Assembly: GCF_002699985.1 (NCBI RefSeq)
Contig: NZ_LKBT01000023.1
Location: 279,502 to 343,501, forward strand
From: Pseudomonas sp. ICMP 561
GTDB lineage: Bacteria > Pseudomonadota > Gammaproteobacteria > Pseudomonadales > Pseudomonadaceae
DNA length: 64,000 bases
Direction of reading: 5' to 3'
Shown: positions 25,548-33,452 of the stretch, piece by piece
How positions within the stretch are numbered: the first letter of the stretch is position 1
Layout: each line of letters opens with the position of its first letter
The notes under the pieces: generated by a model
Databases searched by the model: none
Told to the model about the DNA's origin: nothing
Seen by the model: only the letters and a program-made list of their open reading frames with translations
Translations under genes and position numbers: made by a program

Positions 25548-26267
25548 TCACCTAGCGCCCAATCCAGGTGAACATTGTGAGATTAGATTGGGTAGTTCAT
25601 CCAGCGAAGTTATAGAAGATTCCGCTGGAATGATGCCTTCGGGCCATGAATGAAACCCTTGAAACCACACGGCGTACATTCCTGCTGCTTTTGCACCTTG
25701 GTAGTCATTCAAGGGATGGTCGCCTACAAACCAACACTGCTCGGGAAGAAAACCTAGCTGTGCAGCCCCTGCTCGGAAGATATCGGACGCTGGCTTAGCC
25801 ATCCCAAACGCTTCCGAGCTAATTGCCGTGCTAACTGATTTGGCGAAGGGCAATGCGGCTATGGTTTGCCTGCGCGACCTTTCAGCACCGTTGGAAATAA
25901 CACCAACCTTAATATCCCTGCTTTCTAACTCTAGGATCAAATCCAGAGCGCCGGGCATCTGTACTGTGGCGGATGGGAAATGGTTCATCCAGTGATTGAT
26001 TAAGACCTGTGGCGCCTTCGGTGCTAACCATGGCAGGTCGTGGGCAAGCGTCTGGCCTACCGCTTCACGGATAGAGGTAAATTTAGATTCAGGAGAAAGG
26101 TAGCCGCCGTTGTCTTCACGAAGAATAAGCTTTCCGATGTCGTCCAACGTCACAAACTTCATTTGATGGCCGAAATCGGTCAGGAACACTTTGGCGTACC
26201 GCAGAATACTGAAGGCACGGTTTGTCAGGGTGTTATCTAAATCGAACAGGATGGCTCGTGGGTACAT
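25548..26267 (-). CDS. HAD-superfamily hydrolase
   Basis: A 239-residue phosphatase-like protein from ATG at 26267 (CAAGGAAAATTT upstream). It has all four HAD motifs: I FDLDNTLT near residue 8, II GVISNGAE near 123, III the Lys in AKPASDIF, and IV FVGDHPLNDYQGAKAAGM near 187. The insertion between motifs I and II (cap C1) is helical, as in subfamily I phosphatases such as YjjG or phosphoglycolate phosphatase-like enzymes. The substrate is probably a small phosphorylated metabolite. A reading from 26288 adds seven residues and removes the ribosome site. Confidence 0.87.
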   Translation of the reverse strand: MYPRAILFDLDNTLTNRAFSILRYAKVFLTDFGHQMKFVTLDDIGKLILREDNGGYLSPESKFTSIREAVGQTLAHDLPWLAPKAPQVLINHWMNHFPSATVQMPGALDLILELESRDIKVGVISNGAERSRRQTIAALPFAKSVSTAISSEAFGMAKPASDIFRAGAAQLGFLPEQCWFVGDHPLNDYQGAKAAGMYAVWFQGFHSWPEGIIPAESSITSLDELPNLISQCSPGLGAR

Positions 26268-26516
26268 AAATTTTCCTTGAGACTCCAAATGAGTAGCCGC
26301 AGCTCAACCCTATCGTCCGGCACGCGCGTATTCAAGGAATGGCTACCGTATAGGTGGACACCCTCGTCTAACATATGCAATGTGTATTCGCCGAACGCTT
26401 ACAATTCAACTCAGTATGCGTCCGGCCAAGTCATCTACCCAGCCCCGCAAAGCCAAGAAATGGTGTGTACTTAAATTTAAGTGGGCACCAGTTCCTGCCC
26501 TCTAAGCGGGTATGTT

Positions 26517-26763
26517 ATGCCGCCAACACGCCGTTCCTATTCCAAGTCCTTCAAAGCCCAAGTCATTCAAGAATGTGCTCAGCCTGGTGCTTCGATTGCC
26601 AGCGTCAGCGATGATGAGCTTGATCCAGTCTGCGCGGCTGAATGGCCATGGTCCGTATGCCTATCTGAAGAACTTTCTCACGCGCCTGCCGACACAGCGG
26701 GCTAGTGAAATCGATCAATTGCTGCCACGCAACTGGCAACCGGTTTGGTTGCGCGGGGCGTGA
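26517..26763 (+). mobile_element. IS66-family insertion sequence remnant
   Basis: ATG at 26517 opens PPTRRSYSKSFKAQVIQECA and GASIASV, the start of an IS66 accessory protein (TnpA). It then jumps out of frame to MMSLIQSARLNGHGPYAYLK and RLPTQRASEIDQLLPRNWQP, the C-terminal end of an IS66 transposase (TnpC). Over 2 kb of the element is deleted between them. The 250 nt before it (26268-26516) show no gene beyond a weak short reading overlapping the HAD start. Confidence 0.75.
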
Positions 26764-26856
26764 TCCCGGAGGCATGTGCTCCGCGTAGCATTCTAGTCAC
26801 TGCTTGTTGGTTCGATTTACGATGGTGATCATAATTGTCGAAATCGGAGGATGAAA

Positions 26857-27252
26857 ATGAAAGGAAGCTGCGCTTGTGGGGCTGTAGGTTATGAGATCGA
26901 TAGCATAGATACGCCAATTAGCCATTGTCATTGTCGTACCTGTCGGAAGACCCATGCTGCTGCTTATGTCTCCACAGCTGGGGTGCTGAGAGAGCATTTT
27001 AAATGGACTCAAGGCTTGGACGCATTGAGGGCTTTCGAGTCATCTCCCGGAAAGATCCGGCACTTCTGCTCCCACTGTGGATCGCACCTTGCAGCTGAGC
27101 GTAACGGCTCAAATGCAATGATCGTGCGCGTTGCGACGTTAGACGAGGAGCCTGGATCCAGGCCCAAGTATCACATCTGGACGGAGCAGGACGTAGCGTG
27201 GCTGGATGGGGAAGATCTCCCAAGGTATTCACAATGGCAGCCTGATCGATAA
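26857..27252 (+). CDS. GFA/CENP-V family zinc protein
   Basis: A 131-residue protein. Zinc ligands are clear: GSCACGAV near the start, ISHCHCRTCRKTHAAAY at about residues 29-45, and IRHFCSHCGSHL at about 68-79. This is the glutathione-dependent formaldehyde-activating (GFA) fold. Many members are not formaldehyde enzymes and their substrates are unknown. I chose ATG 26857 because GGAGG directly abuts the ATG at 26851 and is properly spaced from the second one. It stands alone after the IS66 remnant. Confidence 0.85.
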   Translation: MKGSCACGAVGYEIDSIDTPISHCHCRTCRKTHAAAYVSTAGVLREHFKWTQGLDALRAFESSPGKIRHFCSHCGSHLAAERNGSNAMIVRVATLDEEPGSRPKYHIWTEQDVAWLDGEDLPRYSQWQPDR

Positions 27253-27432
27253 CAGAAACGTTGCTTGGTCATATCGCCCTTAGGTTCCTATGCGGACGCA
27301 GTCGGTCTCGAATATGCGAGTTCGGAATGCGTGTTGGCTGGACGCTTACTCAACTCAAAGTATCTGGTCAAGTCCAAGGCAAATAGTGGCCATGCAACGC
27401 AAAGGTCTGGACAGTCAGGATGCAATCCACCA

Positions 27433-27942
27433 CTAGAGCGTCGGTAGCCGATCCAACGCACAATTGCGGTCTATTTTCGGCTCATCTGCCATGGGGACGC
27501 GCGCGCCCGAATCGACATCGAATATCTCAATGTAACAACCGCTCAGCGTGCCCGGTCTGTCGACAATTCCTCCTTTGATCACGTAACGTGCACCCGGCGC
27601 GAATTCGCTGACAAACTCTACGCGGCACGAGCGACCGGCATTAGCCGTGGCACGCATAACCAAGTGCAGAGGCTTGCCGGCTTCAATCGGAAAAAAAATC
27701 TCTGGCGTCGATACATTCTTGTGAACGGAAACCAGCAGCCCTCCCGGCGCAGTCGCGACGGTTCTGCCATATTTGCAGCCGATGGCAGGCGCCTCGACCA
27801 AAGATACGCCGTTTCGATAATTCTCCATCGACACCAATTCGCTGCGGATAAGTGCGTGAGGCGCCCCCGCAGGCACAAGGTATTTCGGCGCCGGGGCGCA
27901 GCCTGCAAGCAACAGAATTGAACACAGATAAAGAGGCTTCAT
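27433..27942 (-). CDS. Putative lipoprotein
   Basis: A 169-residue protein with a lipoprotein signal (MKPLYLCSILLLAGCAP, lipobox LAGC with Cys at 15). The mature part is a small beta-rich domain with Cys pairs (AIGCKYGR, GRSCRVEF, LSGCYIEI, DRNCALDR) that probably form disulphides. GGAAATT precedes the ATG. It is monocistronic. The function is unknown; I see no family motif. The 27253-27432 gap contains nothing notable. Confidence 0.75.
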   Translation of the reverse strand: MKPLYLCSILLLAGCAPAPKYLVPAGAPHALIRSELVSMENYRNGVSLVEAPAIGCKYGRTVATAPGGLLVSVHKNVSTPEIFFPIEAGKPLHLVMRATANAGRSCRVEFVSEFAPGARYVIKGGIVDRPGTLSGCYIEIFDVDSGARVPMADEPKIDRNCALDRLPTL

Positions 27943-28211
27943 AATTTCCTAATAAACTTCGGTAGCGGACGCAATTAACTAGCCTTATGAATCAGAATGG
28001 TCAAGCAATACGGAAAAAAAACGGGCGTCTGACAAGATTGAAGTAAAGGTGAATCGGCCCTGATTTATCGATAGGGGGATGTCCGCTCTTGGCCGATAGC
28101 AGCCTTTCTTCGCCGATACTGTCAACCATCCTGACCAATGACCGACACCCTTGTGCATTACCCCACGCCGGTTAGTATCGGCGCATGGACGCTAATAGTG
28201 GAAAAACCCAA

Positions 28212-28712
28212 ATGACCCAGTATCAAACCCATATAGGCAGAGCTGACGAAGCTGACCTGGAAGGGATTCTAGAGCTCCAGGCCGCCAATCAAATCGCCCA
28301 GGGCGGCTCACTCTCTGCGAGCCTGCCACGGTCGCGAGTGGCGGCGATGATGAGCGAGATGCCACTGATCGTTGCGCGGCGCGATGGACGCATCTCTGGT
28401 TTCCTGATGACCACCACTCGAGCGATGAACGCGGATCTGCCAATCGTGCAAGCCATGTTCTCGGCTTATCACGGTGCGCCCGACGCCTATGTCTACGGCC
28501 CGATCTGTGTCGGAGAGCAAGCGCGCGGCAAGGGCTTGGCGCAGAAGATGTTTGCTGATCTGCGAAGCCTTGAGCCGGGGCGTGAGGGCGTTCTGTTCAT
28601 ACGCAGGGACAACGAACCCTCTCTGCGTGCCCATCTGAAAATGGGCATGAAAGAAGTCGCGCTTTTTTCATTCAACGGGTTTGAATACGCTGTTTTTTCT
28701 TATGTTGGATAG
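28212..28712 (+). CDS. GNAT family N-acetyltransferase
   Basis: From ATG at 28212 (GGAAAAACCCAA upstream) it has 166 residues. GRADEADLEGILELQAANQ is the usual GNAT opening, VYGPICVGEQARGKGLAQKM holds the acetyl-CoA loop (ARGKGLA), and the end SLRAHLKMGMKEVALFSFNG is a typical last motif. Another ATG at 28185 lacks a ribosome site. The 269 nt upstream are AT-rich with a GGCCGAT motif and no gene. Substrate unknown. Confidence 0.85.
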   Translation: MTQYQTHIGRADEADLEGILELQAANQIAQGGSLSASLPRSRVAAMMSEMPLIVARRDGRISGFLMTTTRAMNADLPIVQAMFSAYHGAPDAYVYGPICVGEQARGKGLAQKMFADLRSLEPGREGVLFIRRDNEPSLRAHLKMGMKEVALFSFNGFEYAVFSYVG

Positions 28713-28754
28713 TCCGGGCGACTACGTGGCGAATTGATTTTGGCAGGTCTGTGC

Positions 28755-29255
28755 ATGAGAAAAATAAGTACCAGCGGCAAGCGAGTCAGGGGCGTTGCTC
28801 GCCGCCTTCGTGCATTGGAGCGTTGGGCCTCAAGCTTCAGTGATATTTATTACCCTCGTTCTGAGAAAGGGGAAAAATATAACAACTTTAAAATCCCGGT
28901 CGATATGTCGTTGGTACAGGGTTCTTGGGCCAGAATCGAAGTTCAGGCGCTCTGCATTCAACAGTTGCTTGAAGCCGCTGCCCATCTGTCCAGAGCCGCC
29001 GATCGTTCGCAGGGCTACTATCGGGTCGCATGCATTTTTGTCTGGCCTTGGGTCCACCAGAGTGAGGTCACGGTTTTTTATGATCGAGATTATTACCTGA
29101 GCTTTTTAGGGCAAACCAATGCCCTTAAGCCTGATTTGTTAAGCCAGACGCTTGCATTGCATCTGCCCGAGTATTTTGTGGAGCACGGGCATGACGTGAC
29201 CCAGCCGGACGACGAAGTCAAGATTCGGTGGTGGTGTATCGGGGAGCCAGCGTGA
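28755..29255 (+). CDS. DUF3916-like protein
   Basis: A 166-residue protein from ATG at 28755 (GGCAGG 8 nt upstream). The pattern MRKISTSGKRVRGVARRLRA, then KIPVDMSLVQG, CIQQLLEAAAHL, RVACIFVWPWVHQSEVTVFY and IRWWCIG matches what I recall of DUF3916 proteins, which are often found with toxin-immunity systems. It is soluble and basic at the N-terminus. It lies 42 nt after the GNAT gene and is probably cotranscribed. The function is unknown. Confidence 0.7.
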   Translation: MRKISTSGKRVRGVARRLRALERWASSFSDIYYPRSEKGEKYNNFKIPVDMSLVQGSWARIEVQALCIQQLLEAAAHLSRAADRSQGYYRVACIFVWPWVHQSEVTVFYDRDYYLSFLGQTNALKPDLLSQTLALHLPEYFVEHGHDVTQPDDEVKIRWWCIGEPA

Positions 29256-29271
29256 TCGTATCGTCAGTCGC

Positions 29272-29748
29272 CTATTGCGCAGCAAACACCACCCGAGCGC
29301 TGTTTCTTCCGAGAACCTGAGCCAGATCGCCTGCATCCTCGACCCGGCCAATCCGGGTGTATGAATAGGGCGAATCAAACGTCAGGTAAAAAAGCACCAA
29401 CGTGTTCGAACCGTACAGCATGAGATCACCGTTACGGATCACGCCCGGGCGGAATGGTGCGGTGGGCAACTGCTGCGACAGGGTCACGTGTTTCTCATTG
29501 TCGTTCAGGTCAGGCATATCCAGGGTGAGCGGAAGCCTTGCAGCGAATGCCCGGCCAGTCTCGTTGTCAGCGAGAGTGACAGTGAAACGGCGCTCGCCAA
29601 CTGTCATCGATATGCGTTGCTCATTTGTTCGTGTGGACGTCGTGGTTGTTTCCGCGATGGCCGCGTTCGATATGACCTGAGTGCCGAGAGCCATCAGGCC
29701 AACCATTACGCGCAGAGCACTTTGACGTAAGCGATGTAATCGGGTCAT
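29272..29748 (-). CDS. Exported cyclophilin-like fold protein
   Basis: ATG at 29748 with AAGGAGATATTC upstream gives 158 residues. Residues 1-32 form a signal peptide (LRVMVGLMALGTQVISNAAI, cleavage near AIAE). The mature domain (ISMTVGERRFTVTLADNETG, FAARLPLTLDMPDLNDNEKH, PYSYTRIGRVED) matches the small cyclophilin-like fold family, whose members lack proline isomerase residues. It is last in an operon after an MFS transporter (47 nt) and an alpha/beta hydrolase. Role unknown. Confidence 0.82.
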   Translation of the reverse strand: MTRLHRLRQSALRVMVGLMALGTQVISNAAIAETTTTSTRTNEQRISMTVGERRFTVTLADNETGRAFAARLPLTLDMPDLNDNEKHVTLSQQLPTAPFRPGVIRNGDLMLYGSNTLVLFYLTFDSPYSYTRIGRVEDAGDLAQVLGRNSARVVFAAQ

Positions 29749-29795
29749 GAATATCTCCTTGTCGAGAGAAGCGCAGGATATCCAGCGCGTGTGAA

Positions 29796-31007
29796 TCAAT
29801 TCACCGTGTCAGCGGGTGTTCGCGATAAACCTGACGCTGCCCGCGCCGCCAGCATCGCGAGCACCGCAGCGACCACCAGCAACGCAGCGCTCAATTCGAA
29901 GGTGGCCCGGTAGCCGCTCAGGTCGAACACAAAACCGCCAACCGTCGCGCCCAGTGCGATTGCCAACTGAACAATCGCGACCATCAGCCCGCCGCCTGCT
30001 TCTGCATCGTCAGGCAGGGTTTTCGCCAGCCATGTCCACCAGCCAACCGGCGCGGCAGTGGCAACCAGTCCCCAGAAGCCCAGCAGTACCGCTGTGGCAA
30101 TCGATGAACTGCCAAATGAAACCAGTGCCAGTGCGATTACAGCCATCAGCATAGGGATAACAACCAGTGTTCGATGCAGACCGTTTTTGAGAAAGATCTC
30201 GATCAGGAATGTGCCCGCCAGACCGGACAGGCCCAGGATCAGCAACATCAGAGAAAGCATCGAAACGCTGACATGCGTGACGGTCTCAAGGAACGGGCGC
30301 AGGTAAGTGAACAGCATGAACTGCCCCATGAAAAACACGCTGACCGCCACCATGCCCAATGCCACCGGCATCTTTTTCATCAACTGGAACACGTTGGTGC
30401 TGCCTTTACTGCTGACTGCTTTCATTGCGGGCAGGCTGAAGAGCAGCCACGCAGAGGCGAGCAGGGCGACCGGCACGACGCAGAAAAACGCTCCGCGCCA
30501 ACCGATCAAGGCGCCAAGGAAACTTCCCAAAGGTGCCGCAACAACGGTCGCCAGAGCGTTGCCGCCATTGACGATAGCCATGGCCCGTGTCACCTGATCT
30601 TCCGATACCAGCCGCATCGCCGTTGCTGCAGACAGTGACCAGAAACCTCCAATGGCAACGCCGATCAGTGCGCGTCCGACCATGAATATTGAGTAGTTGG
30701 GGGCGAACGCCACCACGGTGCCGGAGATGATCATCAGCAGCGTGAGCGATAGCAGCAGCAACTTGCGGTCAACCCGCGCTGCGACTGCCGGGATCAGCAG
30801 GCTGGTGAACAGGGCGAACAGCCCCGACACGGAAATCCCTTGCCCGGCTTGCCCCTCGGTAACGCTCAGGTCGGCAGCAATGGGCGTCAGCAGGCTGACA
30901 GGCATGAACTCCGAAGCGACCAGTGCAAAAGCCGCGAGGGACATGGCGAGCACTGCGCCCCATGAGTGCGCATCTTTCTGCAGAGATGGATGATGGATGG
31001 TGGTCAT
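29796..31007 (-). CDS. MFS transporter, DHA1/arabinose-efflux type
   Basis: About 403 residues with twelve predicted helices. Helix 1 (LAFALVASEFMPVSLLTPIA) and the helix 4-5 motif GRALIGVAIGGFWSLSAATA are typical of the AraJ/YdhP/NepI branch of drug-proton antiporters. ATG at 31007 begins MTTIHHPSLQKD; the frame is open to 31094 but that extension is His-rich and lacks family similarity. It lies between an alpha/beta hydrolase and a cyclophilin-like gene in one operon. It probably exports a small polar molecule; the substrate is not predictable. Confidence 0.87.
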   Translation of the reverse strand: MTTIHHPSLQKDAHSWGAVLAMSLAAFALVASEFMPVSLLTPIAADLSVTEGQAGQGISVSGLFALFTSLLIPAVAARVDRKLLLLSLTLLMIISGTVVAFAPNYSIFMVGRALIGVAIGGFWSLSAATAMRLVSEDQVTRAMAIVNGGNALATVVAAPLGSFLGALIGWRGAFFCVVPVALLASAWLLFSLPAMKAVSSKGSTNVFQLMKKMPVALGMVAVSVFFMGQFMLFTYLRPFLETVTHVSVSMLSLMLLILGLSGLAGTFLIEIFLKNGLHRTLVVIPMLMAVIALALVSFGSSSIATAVLLGFWGLVATAAPVGWWTWLAKTLPDDAEAGGGLMVAIVQLAIALGATVGGFVFDLSGYRATFELSAALLVVAAVLAMLAARAASGLSRTPADTVN

Positions 31008-31098
31008 TGAATGATGTGTCCTGTGGTGCTTGAAGCGTCGCGGCATCTGAGTCGATGCCGCGAAAAGATGGGGGTGCCCAGTCTCGGCACCCACCGGG

Positions 31099-32121
31099 TT
31101 ACTTCAGGTTGCTTTGGAAGAACGTGGTCAGCTTGGCGAACGGTATGAGGTTGACCCGGTCATAGAGGTCAACGTGCCCGGCACCCGGAATAATGACCAG
31201 TTCTTTGGGCTCACCGGCACGCTTGAACGCGTCCTCGCTGAACTCACGGGAGTGCGCTTCGGAGCCTGTGATGAACAGCATTGGGCGTGGCGAGATGGTC
31301 TCGATGTCGTTGAACGGGTAGAAGTTCATGAACTTCACGTTGCTGGTCAGCGTTGGCATTGTGGTGGTTTTTGGTGACGCGCCGGCTGGCGTGACCTCGC
31401 CGCGCGGTGTTCGGTAGAAGTCGTAAAACTCGTCGCCGATGGCATTGCCGGTCAGCGTGAGCGGGGTGCCGCCGGTGTAGCTAACGGGACCGCCCTGAAA
31501 CTCTGCAACGCGTTGATTAGCGGCTTCGCGAATGATCTGTTGGCGTTGTTCCGGTGTCACGGCGTGCTTGAGGCCGTTACGATTGGCGGCGCCCATGTCG
31601 TACATGCTGACGGTCGCGATGGCCTTCATTCGCGGGTCGATCTTGGCCGCACTGATAACAAAGCTGCCACTGCCGCAGATACCTATAACGCCGATTCGCT
31701 CACGATCAACAATCGGTTGGGTGGAGAGGAAGTCCACAGCGGCGCTGAAGTCTTCCGCATAGATCTCTGGTGCAACGGCATTGCGCGGCATGCCTTCACT
31801 CTCGCCCCAGAACGACAGGTCCAGCGACAACGTGACGAAGCCTTGTTCCGCCATCTTGGTGGCATACAGGTTTGCACTCTGTTCTTTCACCGCGCCCATG
31901 GGGTGGCCAACGATGATTGCGGCGTGTTTGGCTTTAGCATTCAGGCCTTTGGGCATGAATAGATTACCTGCCACTTTCATGCCGTACTGATTCTTGAACG
32001 TGACCTTTTCGGTGGTCACTTTTTCACTTTTGTAGAAGTTGTCCGCGCCGTTAGTCATATTGGCTCCTACTGAGGAAAACGAGGCAACAAGCAGCCCGAA
32101 CGCAAGCAAGATACGTTTCAC
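31099..32121 (-). CDS. Exported alpha/beta hydrolase with Cys in the nucleophile elbow
   Basis: A 340-residue protein beginning with a signal peptide (ILLAFGLLVASFSSVGANM). The hydrolase core shows AAIIVGHPMGAVKEQS (oxyanion strand), the elbow GVIGICGSGSFV with Cys where serine is usual, PRPMLFITGSEAHSREFSED (acid) and IIPGAGHVDLYD (His). This is the dienelactone-hydrolase-like branch, where a Cys nucleophile is known. GTG at 32121 has AAAAGGAA upstream. It is divergent from the AraC gene at 32353 and is the first gene of a three-gene operon. Confidence 0.85.
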   Translation of the reverse strand: MKRILLAFGLLVASFSSVGANMTNGADNFYKSEKVTTEKVTFKNQYGMKVAGNLFMPKGLNAKAKHAAIIVGHPMGAVKEQSANLYATKMAEQGFVTLSLDLSFWGESEGMPRNAVAPEIYAEDFSAAVDFLSTQPIVDRERIGVIGICGSGSFVISAAKIDPRMKAIATVSMYDMGAANRNGLKHAVTPEQRQQIIREAANQRVAEFQGGPVSYTGGTPLTLTGNAIGDEFYDFYRTPRGEVTPAGASPKTTTMPTLTSNVKFMNFYPFNDIETISPRPMLFITGSEAHSREFSEDAFKRAGEPKELVIIPGAGHVDLYDRVNLIPFAKLTTFFQSNLK

Positions 32122-32352
32122 TTGGTATTCCTTTTAATGAGTGGTTGATTGCAGGCGTTATCAATCTGGATACCGGAGCAATCAGGAGGGTTGTTCAGTG
32201 CTGCAAGTCATTGATGATCATTTTCCCGGTATGGCGGCAGGCTCTGTAGTGCATTCCACTGACTTACTTGCCTGATCCTCTGAGTCTCTGTTTTTTTGCA
32301 GGACGCCTGAATGCCGCCGGGTTAGAGTTCAGTGAAGAGACGCGAGACGAAT

Positions 32353-33300
32353 ATGGCGATCAATAAAAACACTGCTGCTCAACACTCGTCGGCACAGGAA
32401 AAGCTGGCGCGGATCATTGGCGACCGGATCGACCGTCCGGGTGATTTTGGTACGCCCATCGAAGGGCTTGGCTTCTTCCGTCGTGAGCACCCGTCGCCAC
32501 CTGTGGTGTGCATGGTCGAGCCGAGCATCATTCTTGTCGCCCGGGGCGAGAAGCAGCTGTGGGTCGGTGGCGAGGGATATCCGTACGACCCGTCGCGTTT
32601 CCTGATCACCTCGCTGAATTTGCCCGCCAATTCCGAAGTGCTGGCCGCTAGCCCGGAGCAACCCTGCCTTGGGCTGACACTGAAGCTGGATGTGCGCATG
32701 CTGGCTGAACTGGCAGCGCAGGGCGGTCTGTCGCCGGTCCGCGATAAATCCGTGGTGGGGGGCGTCGGCATCGGCACAGTGACCGATGCCTTGCTGGCCT
32801 CCTTCGAGCGCTTGCTGGCGCTGCTTGAGGAGCCCGACGCCATTGCGATTCTCGCCCCGCTGATCAAGCGCGAAATTCACTACCGGCTATTGATGAGCGA
32901 CCAGGCGAACAGGCTGCGACAGATCACAGCCGTTGATGGCCAGGGCTATCGCATAGCCAAAGCCATCGACTGGCTGAAACTGAATTACACCTCCGCGCTC
33001 CGCGTCGACGAACTGGCGGCCCAGGTGCAAATGAGCGCTGCAACCTTTCACCATCACTTCCGCCAGCTCACCGCAATGAGCCCTTTGCAGTACCAGAAAT
33101 GGCTACGGTTGAACGAGGCAAGGCGTCTGATGCTTAACGAACACAAGGATGTATCTACAGCGGCATTCAAAGTCGGCTACGAAAGCCCGTCTCAGTTCAG
33201 CCGTGAATACAGCCGCTTGTTCGGCGTACCGCCCAAGCGGGATATCACGGTGTTGAGGGGGCAGGGTGAGGTGGTTGAGGGGCGCCAGAGCGGTACTTGA
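32353..33300 (+). CDS. AraC-family regulator with AraC_N (type 1) sensor domain
   Basis: About 315 residues. The N-terminal domain (GFFRREHPSPPVVCMVEPSI, LVARGEKQLWVGGEGYPYDP) belongs to the AraC_N family shared with YqhC-type aldehyde sensors. The C-terminal double helix-turn-helix is complete: LRVDELAAQVQMSAATFHHH and DVSTAAFKVGYESPSQFSRE. It is divergent from the hydrolase-MFS-cyclophilin operon and is its probable activator. The start is uncertain: GTG at 32332 also opens the frame, but ATG 32353 is nearer to the usual family N-terminus. Confidence 0.87.
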   Translation: MAINKNTAAQHSSAQEKLARIIGDRIDRPGDFGTPIEGLGFFRREHPSPPVVCMVEPSIILVARGEKQLWVGGEGYPYDPSRFLITSLNLPANSEVLAASPEQPCLGLTLKLDVRMLAELAAQGGLSPVRDKSVVGGVGIGTVTDALLASFERLLALLEEPDAIAILAPLIKREIHYRLLMSDQANRLRQITAVDGQGYRIAKAIDWLKLNYTSALRVDELAAQVQMSAATFHHHFRQLTAMSPLQYQKWLRLNEARRLMLNEHKDVSTAAFKVGYESPSQFSREYSRLFGVPPKRDITVLRGQGEVVEGRQSGT

Positions 33301-33314
33301 AGTGGCTGCTTTTG

Positions 33315-33452
33315 GCAGATAACTGCCTCAAAGCCTCTGAAGACGCCATGAGCCGCATCGCCATTGCCGAGCTGCTGGAAGGCCAGGTGGTTGACTGGAT
33401 AGAGCAGGAACCGGATGCCGAATACGCATCAGGATTTGCGCCGCAGCCCTGA
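33315..33452 (+). pseudogene. Short C-terminal gene fragment
   Basis: A plus-strand reading ADNCLKASEDAMSRIAIAEL, then VVDWIEQEPDAEYASGFAPQ and a stop at 33450-33452. It has no intact upstream part and overlaps the end of the opposite-strand gene by 24 nt. It could be the tail of a small enzyme such as a cupin. I am not confident it was ever expressed here. Confidence 0.3.

Noticed and set aside
26268..26516. Short minus-strand reading overlapping the HAD gene start (LDEGVHLYGSHSLN)
   Set aside because: Only about 45 codons, no clear ribosome site or family; could be a gene tail but the evidence is too thin.
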